From contig NZ_AP026738.1 of the NCBI RefSeq assembly GCF_002157685.2, positions 1,178,001 to 1,242,000 of the forward strand: a stretch of DNA of 64,000 nt, read 5' to 3'. The notes beneath the pieces were generated by a model that worked only from the letters and a program-made list of their open reading frames with translations, searched no databases and was not told the DNA's origin. The DNA is from Comamonas thiooxydans. Its GTDB lineage: Bacteria; Pseudomonadota; Gammaproteobacteria; Burkholderiales; Burkholderiaceae_C. The position numbers and the translations under genes are program-made. Each line of letters starts with the position of its first letter. Position 1 is the first letter of the stretch. Shown here one piece after another: positions 7,884-16,417 of this stretch.

Positions 7884-9218
7884 ATGAAACCCATCCAAGT
7901 AGGCCTGTTGGGCATTGGCACCGTAGGCAGCGGTACTTTCAATGTGCTGGAACGCAATCAAGACGAGATTCGCCGTCGTGCGGGTCGTGGCATTGAAATT
8001 ACCATGGTCGCCGACTTGGATACCGAACGCGCCAAGAGCGTGGTGGGTGACAAGGTCAAGGTGGTCGGCGACGCACGTGAAGTCATCGCCAACCCCGGTA
8101 TCGATGTAGTGGTCGAGCTGATCGGCGGCTATGGCATTGCCAAGGCCCTGGTGCTGGAAGCCATCGCGGCCGGCAAGCATGTGGTGACCGCCAACAAGGC
8201 CCTGCTGGCCGTGCACGGCACGGAAATCTTCAAGGCCGCGGCCGAGAAGGGCGTGATCGTGGCCTATGAGGCCGCCGTGGCCGGTGGTATTCCCATCATC
8301 AAGGCGCTGCGCGAAGGCCTGACCGCCAACTCCATCCAGTGGGTGGCAGGCATCATCAACGGCACGACCAACTTCATCCTGTCCGAGATGCGCGACAAGG
8401 GCCTGGACTTCGACGTGGTGCTCAAGGAAGCCCAGCGTCTGGGTTACGCCGAAGCCGATCCCACTTTCGACATCGAGGGTGTGGATGCGGCCCACAAGGC
8501 CACGCTGATGAGCGCGATTGCCTTCGGCATTCCCGTGCAGTTCGACAAGGCCTATGTGGAAGGCATCACCAAGCTGGCCGGTGCCGACATCAAGTACGCA
8601 GAGCAGTTGGGCTACCGCATCAAGCTGCTGGGCATCACCAAGCGTACCGACAAGGGTATCGAGCTGCGCGTTCATCCCTCGCTGGTGCCCGCCAAGCGCT
8701 TGATCGCGAATGTGGAAGGCGCCATGAACGCCGTGGTGGTGAATGGCGATGCCGTGGGAACCACCTTGTACTATGGCAAGGGTGCGGGTTCCGAGCCTAC
8801 GGCTTCGGCCGTGGTTGCCGATCTGGTGGACATTGCCCGCCTGCATGGCGCAGACCCCGCTCATAGCGTACCTGCGCTGGCCTTCCAGTCCCACACCCTG
8901 GCCGCAGCAGGCCACGAGCTGCCCGTGCTGCCCATGGCCGAGGTCGTGACCAGCTACTACCTGCGCATCCGCGTGGCCGACGAAGCCGGAGTGCTGGCCA
9001 AGATCACCGGCCTGCTGGCGGGTGCCGGCATCAGCATCGACGCCGTGCTGCAGCGCGAAGCCGACGAAGTGGGCGGCGAAGGCTCGACCCAGACCGACCT
9101 GATCATCCTCACGCACGACACGCGCGAGGGGGATATGGACAAGGCCCTGGCCGAAATCCAGGGTCTGCCCACGGTGCTGGCTCCCATCACCCGCATCCGC
9201 AAGGAAGAGCTGAACTAA
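7884..9218 (+). CDS. hom: Homoserine dehydrogenase
   Basis: A 444-residue enzyme that reduces aspartate semialdehyde to homoserine with NAD(P)H in threonine and methionine synthesis. The Rossmann motif is GLLGIGTVGSG near residue 7. The catalytic domain shows VTANKALLAVHG, GGIPIIKALREGL, GIINGTTNFILSEM and GYAEADPTFDIEGVDAAHK. A C-terminal ACT domain (from about residue 355, YYLRIRVADEAGVLAKI) implies feedback control by threonine, as in monofunctional Hom proteins. The start is the ATG at 7884; the 14-residue extension upstream lies in a palindromic repeat. The next start is only 10 bases after the stop. Confidence 0.96.
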   Translation: MKPIQVGLLGIGTVGSGTFNVLERNQDEIRRRAGRGIEITMVADLDTERAKSVVGDKVKVVGDAREVIANPGIDVVVELIGGYGIAKALVLEAIAAGKHVVTANKALLAVHGTEIFKAAAEKGVIVAYEAAVAGGIPIIKALREGLTANSIQWVAGIINGTTNFILSEMRDKGLDFDVVLKEAQRLGYAEADPTFDIEGVDAAHKATLMSAIAFGIPVQFDKAYVEGITKLAGADIKYAEQLGYRIKLLGITKRTDKGIELRVHPSLVPAKRLIANVEGAMNAVVVNGDAVGTTLYYGKGAGSEPTASAVVADLVDIARLHGADPAHSVPALAFQSHTLAAAGHELPVLPMAEVVTSYYLRIRVADEAGVLAKITGLLAGAGISIDAVLQREADEVGGEGSTQTDLIILTHDTREGDMDKALAEIQGLPTVLAPITRIRKEELN

Positions 9219-9228
9219 GGACTTGAGC

Positions 9229-10506
9229 ATGTACCGTCGCACTCAAACCGGTTTATTCCCTGTTCAGTGCGGTGTCGGTATTGCAAACCCGTTCAAAGGC
9301 TGGCGCCCTATGGCGCCAGCCTTTTTGCTTTGGGTAGCCGCGGGTGCGCAAGCGGCGCCCGTCGATGTCTATCGTGGCACGCTGGGCGGCTCGGCGGTGG
9401 TGATGGAACTGGGCAAGCCGGGTGAGGATGGTGAACGCCAGGGGCGCTATTTCTATCTGCGACACGGAGTGGATATTCCACTCAGGGGCGCGCTGAATGC
9501 GCTGTCTGAGGCGCGTCCCTTGAATAACGACTGGGCGCGTGAAAGCGGTGGCGAGCCTCCCGTGTTGACCGACTCCCAACAGCGCCGCATCGTTTGGCAA
9601 CTGCGCCAGCAAGGCAGTGCTCTGGCAGGTGAATGGGTGGATGGTATTCATGGCAAAAAACTGCCGCTCGCCCTTACCCATATTGCGCAGTACGACCCTG
9701 AAAAGATAGCGCCATTCGGTGTGGAGGCCGTGACGTTGGCGATTGTGCAAGGTGCAGGCAGCGGTATTGCATCGGGCGTTGCCATCTCGGCACAGGCCAC
9801 TCCCTACGACTACCTGAAAGTGGCCGAGCAAAAGCTGGAGCAGGGCAAGGAAGTGGTGGTCAGCCCCACTCTGGCCTGGAGGCCGGTGCGCGATGCGCGT
9901 ACCCAGTTCTGGTATCCGCGCCTCACGCGTCATCCGGATACCAAAATTCTGGCGCAGACCAATACCGTTCTGGAGCAGCGCCACTGGGGCATGAGTCTGG
10001 AGGCACTGGCCTGTGTGGGCTCGATCTACCAAAACGCCGGCCCGGCGGCAGGCTCACTGGGGGACTTCAATAACGAGTCGATCAAGGTGACGTACCTCTC
10101 AAGCGCCTTGATGAGTGTGGTGGAGTCCGGTTCAACCGGTTGCGGCGGCGCGCACCCCAACAATCATTACGACCCTTTTGTGCTGGATCTGCTGAGGGGC
10201 GGCTATTTGGACTTCACCCGCCTGCTCAAGGACGTGAAATATGGCGAGTACAAGCTGGAATACGGAGATCGGCTGTCTCGTTTTCTGAGCAAGGCAGTGG
10301 ACCGGCATTCCGAGGATGACAAGGAGTGCACCGAGTTGCTGCCCCAGTACATGGCGCTGATGCTCGACAAGCCCGACAAGATGAGCTTCGTGATTTCAGG
10401 CATAGGCCATGCCATGGGCGTGTGCCTGGGCAGCGGCGTCAGCGTCCCGTTCAAGGAGCTCAAGCCCTATATCAAGCCGGGGGCGCAGCGCTATTTCCAG
10501 CCCTGA
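9229..10506 (+). CDS. Hypothetical secreted or periplasmic protein between hom and thrC
   Basis: A 425-residue protein I cannot assign to a family. With the ATG at 9229 (TAAGGA at 9216-9221) the N-terminus has basic residues (KGWRP), then a hydrophobic stretch APAFLLWVAAGAQA and a plausible cleavage before APVDVYRG, so export is likely. The mature part is mixed alpha/beta with several Cys (near ALACVGS, STGCGGAH, DDKECTELL, MGVCLGSG). A perfect 13-base-pair hairpin with a T run overlaps the signal-peptide codons (9295-9326), and an alternative ATG at 9310 lies in its loop; that start would lack a basic n-region. The hom-to-thrC position suggests co-transcription, not a threonine role. Confidence 0.7.
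   Translation: MYRRTQTGLFPVQCGVGIANPFKGWRPMAPAFLLWVAAGAQAAPVDVYRGTLGGSAVVMELGKPGEDGERQGRYFYLRHGVDIPLRGALNALSEARPLNNDWARESGGEPPVLTDSQQRRIVWQLRQQGSALAGEWVDGIHGKKLPLALTHIAQYDPEKIAPFGVEAVTLAIVQGAGSGIASGVAISAQATPYDYLKVAEQKLEQGKEVVVSPTLAWRPVRDARTQFWYPRLTRHPDTKILAQTNTVLEQRHWGMSLEALACVGSIYQNAGPAAGSLGDFNNESIKVTYLSSALMSVVESGSTGCGGAHPNNHYDPFVLDLLRGGYLDFTRLLKDVKYGEYKLEYGDRLSRFLSKAVDRHSEDDKECTELLPQYMALMLDKPDKMSFVISGIGHAMGVCLGSGVSVPFKELKPYIKPGAQRYFQP
9295..9326 (+). terminator. Terminator-like hairpin inside the signal-peptide region of the 9229 gene
   Basis: AAAGGCTGGCGCC (9295-9307) and GGCGCCAGCCTTT (9312-9324) pair perfectly over 13 bases with a CTAT loop, followed by T residues. By structure it is a textbook intrinsic terminator for hom. 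If the downstream protein starts at 9229 the element is translated, which would make it an attenuator opened by ribosomes. Confidence 0.7.
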
Positions 10507-10662
10507 GTCCCCGTTCGGCGCGATATGAGGCAATGGCGTTGGCCGGTCTCTGCATTCGCGCGCAGTCAAATCGGGCTTGCTGACCGATAATGGTCGGCTT
10601 GGCGGCATGACTTCTGCCCGTTTGGCTGCCCGTTCCGAATATTAGTTTTTGGCGAGTTTGAG

Positions 10663-12087
10663 ATGCTGTATCTGTCCACCCGCGGCCATGCTGACCGCAA
10701 GCGTTTTTGCGACATTCTGCTCGAAGGCCTGGCTCCCGATGGCGGCCTGTACCTGCCCGTCGAGTATCCCCAGATCGATGATGCCAAGCTGAGCCAGCTG
10801 CGCGAGACGCTGGCCACCAAGGGCTACGCGGCCCTGGCCTTCGAGATTCTGTCGCTTTATATCGACGACATTCCTGCCGAAGATCTGCGCGTCCTGTGTG
10901 CCAGGACCTATACCAAGGAAGTCTTTGGCAGCGACGCCATCGTGCCCGTGCGCCAGCTGGACGGCGTGCTGCACATCGAGGCCCTGTCCAACGGTCCCAC
11001 GCTGGCCTTCAAGGACATGGCCATGCAGCTGCTGGGCAATCTGTTCGAGTACGAACTGGCCCGCCGCAACGAGGAACTGAATATCCTGGGTGCCACCAGC
11101 GGGGACACCGGCAGTGCGGCCGAGTACGCCATGCGCGGCAAAAAGGGCGTGCGTGTCTTCATGACCAGCCCCTACGGTCGCATGAGCCCCTTCCAGCAGG
11201 CGCAGATGTTCAGCCTGCAGGACGAGAACATTCACAACATCGCCATCGAAGGCGTGTTCGACGACTGCCAGGACATCGTCAAGGCCGTCTCCAACGACCA
11301 CGCCTTCAAGGCCCGGTACAAGATTGGCACTGTGAACTCCATCAACTGGGCGCGTCTGCTGGCCCAGGTGGTCTACTACTTTGCCGGCTATCTGCAAGCC
11401 ACCCGCTCCAACGAGCAGCAGGTGAGCTTCACCGTGCCTTCCGGCAACTTCGGCAATATCTGCGCGGGCCATGTGGCGCGCCAGATGGGTCTGCCGATTG
11501 CCAAGCTGGTGGTGGCCACCAATGAAAACGATGTGCTGGACGAGTTCTTCCGCACCGGCGTCTACCAGGTGCGTGGCTCGGCCAACACCTACGAGACCTC
11601 GAGCCCCTCGATGGACATCTCCAAGGCCAGCAATTTCGAGCGTTTTGTGTTCGACCTGGTGGGCCGCGATGGCGTGCGCACCAGGCAGCTGTTCGCCGAA
11701 GGCGTGGCCAAGGCGGGCAAGTTCGATCTGAGCACAGATCCCGCTTTCAAGGATGCCGCCGGTAAGTACGGCTTTGTGAGCGGCAAGAGCACGCACGCCG
11801 ACCGTCTGGCCACCATCAAGGACACTTTCGAGCGCTTTGATCAGATGATCGACACGCATACCGCCGATGGCGTGAAGGTGGCGCGCGAGCATCTGGGCGC
11901 CGAACCCATGCTGGTGCTGGAAACCGCTTTGCCCATCAAGTTTGCCGCGACGATCGAAGAAGCGCTGGGCCGCCAGCCCGACCGTCCCGCCAAGTTCAAC
12001 GGCATCGAAGACCTGCCCAAGCGGGTGGTCGTCATGGCCTCCGACGTGGACCAGATCAAGGCCTTTATCGCCGAAAACTGCAGATAA
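10663..12087 (+). CDS. thrC: Threonine synthase
   Basis: A 474-residue PLP enzyme that converts O-phosphohomoserine to threonine. It starts LYLSTRGHADRKRFCDILLEGLAPDGGLYLP, the long (class II) form common in Proteobacteria. The cofactor lysine is K117 in ALSNGPTLAFKDMAM. ATSGDTGSAAEYA and FTVPSGNFGNICAGHVARQMGLPI supply the phosphate-binding loop regions. It follows hom and the unknown secreted protein, with about 156 bases of spacing and GAGTTTGAG before the ATG. A strong terminator follows the gene. Confidence 0.96.
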   Translation: MLYLSTRGHADRKRFCDILLEGLAPDGGLYLPVEYPQIDDAKLSQLRETLATKGYAALAFEILSLYIDDIPAEDLRVLCARTYTKEVFGSDAIVPVRQLDGVLHIEALSNGPTLAFKDMAMQLLGNLFEYELARRNEELNILGATSGDTGSAAEYAMRGKKGVRVFMTSPYGRMSPFQQAQMFSLQDENIHNIAIEGVFDDCQDIVKAVSNDHAFKARYKIGTVNSINWARLLAQVVYYFAGYLQATRSNEQQVSFTVPSGNFGNICAGHVARQMGLPIAKLVVATNENDVLDEFFRTGVYQVRGSANTYETSSPSMDISKASNFERFVFDLVGRDGVRTRQLFAEGVAKAGKFDLSTDPAFKDAAGKYGFVSGKSTHADRLATIKDTFERFDQMIDTHTADGVKVAREHLGAEPMLVLETALPIKFAATIEEALGRQPDRPAKFNGIEDLPKRVVVMASDVDQIKAFIAENCR

Positions 12088-12108
12088 GGCCCTGGGGCGT
12101 TAAGCTTG

Positions 12109-12146
12109 AAAAGCACCTGTGGCTTGGCGACAGGTGCTTTTTTTAT
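12109..12146 (+). terminator. Terminator of thrC
   Basis: AAAGCACCTGT and ACAGGTGCTTT form an 11-base-pair stem around GGCTTGGCG, followed by a long T run. It separates the threonine genes from mobB. Confidence 0.88.
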
Positions 12147-12166
12147 TTGGATAAAATTGGTATTTT

Positions 12167-12202
12167 GCGCTTGCCCATAAAGCGTTGGTAGCTATCAAAA
12201 AC
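12167..12202. repeat. Copy C of intergenic repeat (reverse orientation) upstream of mobB
   Basis: GCGCTTG (12167-12173), then AAAGCG and GTAGCTATCAAAAAC, which is the reverse-complement layout of the TAGCTGCTAGCGCTT family. It ends 14 bases before the mobB ATG. Confidence 0.5.
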
Positions 12203-12216
12203 ATATTGAAATCAAG

Positions 12217-12759
12217 ATGAAGGTCATAGGCTTTGCCGGATATTCGGGCGCGGGCAAGACCGCCCTGGTCGAGGCGCTGGTGATGCTGATGAAGCAGCGC
12301 GGGCTCAGGGTCTCGGTCATCAAGCATGCCCACCATGACTTCGATGTGGATCGCGAGGGCAAGGACAGCTGGCGCCACCGCAAGGCGGGCGCTTATGAAG
12401 TGCTGCTCGCGTCCGATAGACGCATGGCGCTGATGCGCGAATACGAGCAGCCTGCTCAGTTGGGCGTGCACGACATGCTGGCGCAGCTGGATCCCAGCGT
12501 GGACTGGGTGCTGGTCGAAGGCTTCAAGCATGGAGAGCTGCCCAAGATAGAGGTCTGGCGGCAGCAGCAGGACAGGCTGGATAGAGGCAAAAGCCTGGAG
12601 CCGCTGTTTCCGCATGACCCTCGGGTGCTGGCAGTTGCCACCGACGCGGCCCATGACCTGCCGCAAGCGCCTCTCCAGCCTGTGCTGGATCTGAACCAGC
12701 CCCAGCTTGTGCTGCAATGGCTGCTGGCCCATTCGGACTCTCTGCAATACAAGAACTAA
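12217..12759 (+). CDS. mobB: Molybdopterin-guanine dinucleotide biosynthesis adaptor MobB
   Basis: A 180-residue P-loop GTP-binding protein that assists MobA in attaching GMP to molybdopterin. It starts MKVIGFAGYSGAGKTALVE with Walker A at residues 8-15. SVIKHAHHDFDVDREGKDSWRHRKAGA and WVLVEGFKHGELPKIEVWR are MobB signatures. It is the first gene of mobB-moeA-moaD, with 14 bases to moeA. The length is normal for the family. Confidence 0.93.
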   Translation: MKVIGFAGYSGAGKTALVEALVMLMKQRGLRVSVIKHAHHDFDVDREGKDSWRHRKAGAYEVLLASDRRMALMREYEQPAQLGVHDMLAQLDPSVDWVLVEGFKHGELPKIEVWRQQQDRLDRGKSLEPLFPHDPRVLAVATDAAHDLPQAPLQPVLDLNQPQLVLQWLLAHSDSLQYKN

Positions 12760-12773
12760 GGAAAGACACAGCA

Positions 12774-14030
12774 ATGCAAGCACCACAGACGCCTCGCAAG
12801 CCGCTCAAGCCTCTGGATGAAGCCCTGCAGGAGCTGCTGGCCCATGCCCAGCCCCAGGCCGGCACACAGATGGTGGACACCTTTGATGCCGATGGCCGCG
12901 TATTGCAGCAGGCCGCCGTCTCGCCGCTGCAAGTGCCGCCCCAGGACAACTCGGCCATGGACGGCTATGCCGTGCGCGCCGCCGAATGTGCCGACGGCGC
13001 TGCGGTGCTGCCGGTGTCGCAGCGCATTCCCGCCGGCACCTCGCCCGAGGCGCTGGCTGCTGGCTCCGTCGCCCGCATCTTCACGGGCGCGCCCGTGCCA
13101 GCTGGGGCCGATGCCATCGTCATGCAGGAGGACTGTGAATTACTCGAGGACGGCCGCGTGCGTATCAAGGCTCAGCCCAGGGCTGGGCAGTGGATTCGCC
13201 GCGCGGGTGAGGACATCACGCAGGGCGCCACCGTGATCGAAGCCGGCACCCGCCTCACGCCAGCCCACCTGGGTCTTGCAGCCAGCATGGGCTTTGCCCG
13301 CCTGCAGGTGGCACGCAAGCCGCGTGTGGCCCTGTTCTCCACCGGCGACGAACTGGTCATGCCCGGCACCGTTGCACCGCAGGACATGCCGGCGGGCAGC
13401 ATCTACAACAGCAACCGCTTCTTCCTGCGTGCATTGCTGCTGCGCATGGGCTGCGAGGTGACGGATCTGGGCATTGTTCCCGACGACCGCGAGGCCACGA
13501 TTGCCGCGCTGGCCGATGCCGCCATGGACCATGATGTGATCGTCACCAGCGGCGGCGTCTCGGTGGGCGAGGAAGACCATATCAAGCCTGCCGTGCAGGA
13601 GCTGGGTCAACTGGACCTCTGGCAGATCAACATCAAGCCCGGCAAGCCTTTTGCCTACGGCCGCGTCAATCGCGAGTCCGGCACGGGCTTTGCGCACTTC
13701 ATCGGGCTGCCGGGCAACCCGGTCTCCAGCTTTGTCACTTTCCAGGTGCTGGTGCGCCCCTTTTTGCTGCGTTTGCAGGGCGTGCAGCAGGTGCTGCCGC
13801 GTGCCATCGAAGCGCGCGCCGATTTCGAGTGGCCAAAGGGTGACAAGCGCAGAGAGTTTTTACGGGTGCGCTACAACGAGCGTGGCGGGCTTGAGCTGTT
13901 CAGAAACCAGAGCTCGGGCGTGCTGACTTCCACGGCCTGGGGCGACGGCGTAGTGGACAACCCTGCCGGCACCACGATTGCCATGGGCGACAGTGTGCGC
14001 TTTATCCCGTTTGCCGAGCTCATGGCCTGA
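12774..14030 (+). CDS. moeA: Molybdopterin molybdenumtransferase MoeA
   Basis: A 418-residue enzyme that inserts molybdate into adenylylated molybdopterin. Landmarks are PPQDNSAMDGYAVRA in the N-terminal domain, RIFTGAPVPAGADAIVMQED, the MogA-like domain with STGDELVMPG and TSGGVSVGEEDHIK, and the C-terminal LPGNPVSSFVTF. The ATG at 12774 follows AAGGAAAG. The longer frame from 12717 overlaps mobB and is not family-like. Its stop TGA shares one base with an ATG at 14030, so moaD is tightly linked. Confidence 0.94.
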   Translation: MQAPQTPRKPLKPLDEALQELLAHAQPQAGTQMVDTFDADGRVLQQAAVSPLQVPPQDNSAMDGYAVRAAECADGAAVLPVSQRIPAGTSPEALAAGSVARIFTGAPVPAGADAIVMQEDCELLEDGRVRIKAQPRAGQWIRRAGEDITQGATVIEAGTRLTPAHLGLAASMGFARLQVARKPRVALFSTGDELVMPGTVAPQDMPAGSIYNSNRFFLRALLLRMGCEVTDLGIVPDDREATIAALADAAMDHDVIVTSGGVSVGEEDHIKPAVQELGQLDLWQINIKPGKPFAYGRVNRESGTGFAHFIGLPGNPVSSFVTFQVLVRPFLLRLQGVQQVLPRAIEARADFEWPKGDKRREFLRVRYNERGGLELFRNQSSGVLTSTAWGDGVVDNPAGTTIAMGDSVRFIPFAELMA

Positions 14031-14041
14031 TGGAGTTGGAG

Positions 14042-14296
14042 ATGAAGACCGTTACGATTCGATATTTCGCCTCTATCCGGGAAGCCTTGGGTACGGGCAG
14101 CGAAAGCCTGCAGACCCCGGCAGCCACCGTGGGAGCATTGCGCGAGCAACTGATGAGCCGCAGCGATGAGGCTGCCCAGGTGCTGGCTGCCAGCAAGGCC
14201 GTGCGCATGGCGCTGAACCAGGATATCTGTGATGCCGATGCTGTGCTCAGCAATGGCGACGAAGTGGCATTTTTTCCGCCAGTGACGGGGGGCTGA
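14042..14296 (+). CDS. moaD: Molybdopterin synthase small subunit MoaD
   Basis: An 84-residue ubiquitin-like sulfur carrier. MKTVTIRYFASIREALG is the typical start and PPVTGG the C-terminal diglycine that is thiocarboxylated and donates sulfur to precursor Z. The ATG at 14042 has GGAG six bases upstream; an earlier in-frame ATG at 14030 overlaps the moeA stop and lacks a ribosome-binding site. The large subunit gene, moaE, is not adjacent but 5.8 kb downstream, which is unusual. Confidence 0.9.
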   Translation: MKTVTIRYFASIREALGTGSESLQTPAATVGALREQLMSRSDEAAQVLAASKAVRMALNQDICDADAVLSNGDEVAFFPPVTGG

Positions 14297-14357
14297 TGAG
14301 TCTCTGAGCGCTTTTGAGCCTCTAAAAACGGTTTCTGAAGAAGCCTGAAGCCCACAG

Positions 14358-14392
14358 AAGGCCTGTGCAAACCGCTTGCACAGGCCTTTTTG
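14358..14392 (+). terminator. Terminator of the mobB-moeA-moaD operon
   Basis: AAGGCCTGTGCAA and TTGCACAGGCCTT form a 13-base-pair stem around ACCGC, followed by T residues. It closes the operon before the atoE leader. The 140-base leader that follows also holds two small inverted repeats, GAATC/GATTC (14466-14481) and GCTTTCT/AGAAAGC (14498-14521). Confidence 0.88.
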
Positions 14393-14530
14393 CTGTTTGT
14401 CGGTTTCCAGGTGCCAGCCTTGATCGTGAGATTGCTTACTAGGGTTTTCCTGGGCGTGTTTTCGTGAATCTGACGAGATTCATTTTGGAGAATCCGCGCT
14501 TTCTACAAGAAAGACAGAAAGCACTTACTC

Positions 14531-15958
14531 ATGACAACTCACGTCAATATGGAGGAGACCCGCTCTGCGCGCTTTGCCATGCGCTGCGCCAGCTGGGCGG
14601 AGAAGTGGTTCCCGGATTCCTGGGTGTTTGCCGTAGTCGGCATCTTCATCGTGGTGCTGGCAGCGTTTGCCATTGGTGCGCCGGTGCAGGAAACCAGCAA
14701 GGCCTTCGGCAAAGGCTTCTGGAGTCTGATCCCCTTCACCATGCAAATGGCTTTTGTGGTGATTGGCGGTTATGTGGTGGCTAGCTCCAAGCCTGCATCT
14801 GCACTCATCAAGGCACTGGCCCGCATCCCCAAGACCGGCCGTGGTGCCGTGGCCTGGGTGGCGTTTGTGGCGCTGAGCGCCTCGCTGCTGAACTGGGGGT
14901 TGAGCCTGGTGTTCGGCGGTCTGCTGGTCAAGGAACTGGCACGCCGCACCGATATCAAGATGGACTACCGTGCAGCCGGTGCCGCTGTCTATCTGGGGCT
15001 GGGTGCCGTGTGGGCGCTGGGCATTTCGTCTTCGGCAGCGCAGCTGCAGGCCAACCCTGCCAGCCTGCCTCCCGGCATTCTGGCCATTACTGGCGTGATT
15101 CCGTTCACGCAGACCATCTTCCTATGGCAGTCCGGCGTGATGCTGGGCGTGCTGATGGTGATCTCCATCGTCGTGGCTTACATGACGGCACCCGGTGAGA
15201 AGACCGCGCGTGATGCGGCCCAATGCCAGGTCGACCTGGGCACAGAAGTCGTGCAGGAAGTCAAAAAGCCCAGCCGCCCCGGCGAATGGCTTGAATACAG
15301 CCCCATCCTCATCATCTTGCTGGTGGCGCTGACCGTGGGCTGGATGGTGGAGGAGTTCTCGAGCAAGCCTTTCATTCAGGCGATCTCCGGGCTGAACACC
15401 TACAACCTGCTGTTTCTTATGGCTGGTGCGCTGCTGCACTGGCGCCCCCGCAGCTTTCTCGATGCCGTGGCACGTGCCGTGCCCACTACGACCGGCGTGC
15501 TGATCCAGTTTCCTCTGTACGGCGCGATTGCGGCCATCATGACGGACGTCAAGGGTGACGGCGGTGCCAGCATTGCCCACCATATCTCGACCTTTTTCAC
15601 CAGCTTTGCCACGCATGACACTTACGCGCTGCTGATGGGGACCTACTCTGCCGTACTGGGCTTTTTCCTGCCCTCGGGCGGTGGCAAGTGGATTGTGGAA
15701 GCGCCTTATGTGATGCAAGTGGCCAATGACCTGCAGTACCACCTGGGTTGGGCCGTGCAGATCTACAACGCTGCTGAGGCACTACCTAATCTGATCAACC
15801 CCTTCTATATGCTGCCGCTGTTGGGCGTGCTGGGCCTCAAGGCGCGTGATCTGATCGGCTTCAACTTTGTGCAATTGCTGGTTCATGCGCCCGTGGTGCT
15901 GTTCCTGTTATGGTTCCTGGGTCAGACCCTGAGCTATATCCCCCCTGTAATGCCATGA
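14531..15958 (+). CDS. atoE: Short-chain fatty acid transporter, AtoE family
   Basis: A 475-residue polytopic inner-membrane protein of the AtoE/TIGR00366 family, predicted to take up short-chain fatty acids such as acetoacetate or butyrate. Many hydrophobic segments can be read (for example 32-50, 72-90, 105-125, 145-165, 185-217, 256-275). Family-like stretches are FWSLIPFTMQMAFVVIGGYVVA, NWGLSLVFGGLLVKELARR, and FLPSGGGKWIVEAPYV with NAAEALPNLINPFYMLP near the C-terminus. The ribosome-binding site is weak. Its stop overlaps the ATG of a resolvase-tail-like gene (ATGA). No acetoacetate CoA-transferase genes are nearby. Confidence 0.9.
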   Translation: MTTHVNMEETRSARFAMRCASWAEKWFPDSWVFAVVGIFIVVLAAFAIGAPVQETSKAFGKGFWSLIPFTMQMAFVVIGGYVVASSKPASALIKALARIPKTGRGAVAWVAFVALSASLLNWGLSLVFGGLLVKELARRTDIKMDYRAAGAAVYLGLGAVWALGISSSAAQLQANPASLPPGILAITGVIPFTQTIFLWQSGVMLGVLMVISIVVAYMTAPGEKTARDAAQCQVDLGTEVVQEVKKPSRPGEWLEYSPILIILLVALTVGWMVEEFSSKPFIQAISGLNTYNLLFLMAGALLHWRPRSFLDAVARAVPTTTGVLIQFPLYGAIAAIMTDVKGDGGASIAHHISTFFTSFATHDTYALLMGTYSAVLGFFLPSGGGKWIVEAPYVMQVANDLQYHLGWAVQIYNAAEALPNLINPFYMLPLLGVLGLKARDLIGFNFVQLLVHAPVVLFLLWFLGQTLSYIPPVMP

Positions 15959-16308
15959 CCCAAGTTGCCGATTCGCCGTCTACCGAAGTGAACCCAGAGA
16001 TCAGCGCCCGCACCCGCAAGGCTCTGGCTGAAGCGCGTGAGCGCGGCGTGAAGCTGGGCACGGCCGGTGCGACCAATATCCGCGCCACGGTGGAAAAACG
16101 TAAATCGGCGGCCGATGCCTTTGCCAGGCAGCACGAGGCGCTGTTCGCCGAATTGCTGCAACAAGGCCTGACCCACCGCGCCATGGCGGCCGAGCTCAAT
16201 GCCCGGGGCATTGCGGCCGCCAGGGGCGGTGAGTGGACCCATGGCCAAGTGCAGCGCATTCTGAACCGCTACGCGGACTGGAAGGCTGCCGAGTCGATCC
16301 AGGCTTGA
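15955..16308 (+). CDS. Serine-recombinase C-terminal-like protein, no catalytic domain
   Basis: A 117-residue protein resembling only the C-terminal part of resolvase/invertase-type recombinases: ISARTRKALAEARERGVKLG corresponds to the segment after the long E helix, and LTHRAMAAELNARGIAAARGGEWTHGQVQRILNRY to the DNA-binding helix-turn-helix. The N-terminal catalytic serine domain is absent, and the sequence upstream codes for atoE, so this is not a simple frameshift. It could be a small DNA-binding regulator or a remnant. The ATG at 15955 overlaps the atoE stop by four bases, so translation is probably coupled. A longer in-frame extension to 15910 lies wholly inside atoE. Confidence 0.75.
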   Translation: MTQVADSPSTEVNPEISARTRKALAEARERGVKLGTAGATNIRATVEKRKSAADAFARQHEALFAELLQQGLTHRAMAAELNARGIAAARGGEWTHGQVQRILNRYADWKAAESIQA

Positions 16309-16324
16309 GGCCGCCATGCCGATC

Positions 16325-16360
16325 AAAAAAGCCGTGCGGCGTTTGCTGCACGGCTTTTTT
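16325..16360. terminator. Bidirectional terminator between convergent genes
   Basis: AAAAAAGCCGTGC and GCACGGCTTTTTT flank a short loop (GGCGTTTGCT). A and T runs on both sides allow use by the plus-strand gene ending at 16308 and the minus-strand MFS gene ending at 16418. Confidence 0.88.
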
Positions 16361-16417
16361 GATGGAGGCCGGGGACGAATGAGCTGGACAAGGCAGAGCA
16401 GGATCGCAACGCACAGC

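Noticed and set aside
15910..15957. Longer start for the resolvase-tail gene, or a frameshifted fusion with atoE
   Set aside because: The extension is inside atoE in another frame; atoE ends with a normal hydrophobic C-terminus, so no fusion is implied.
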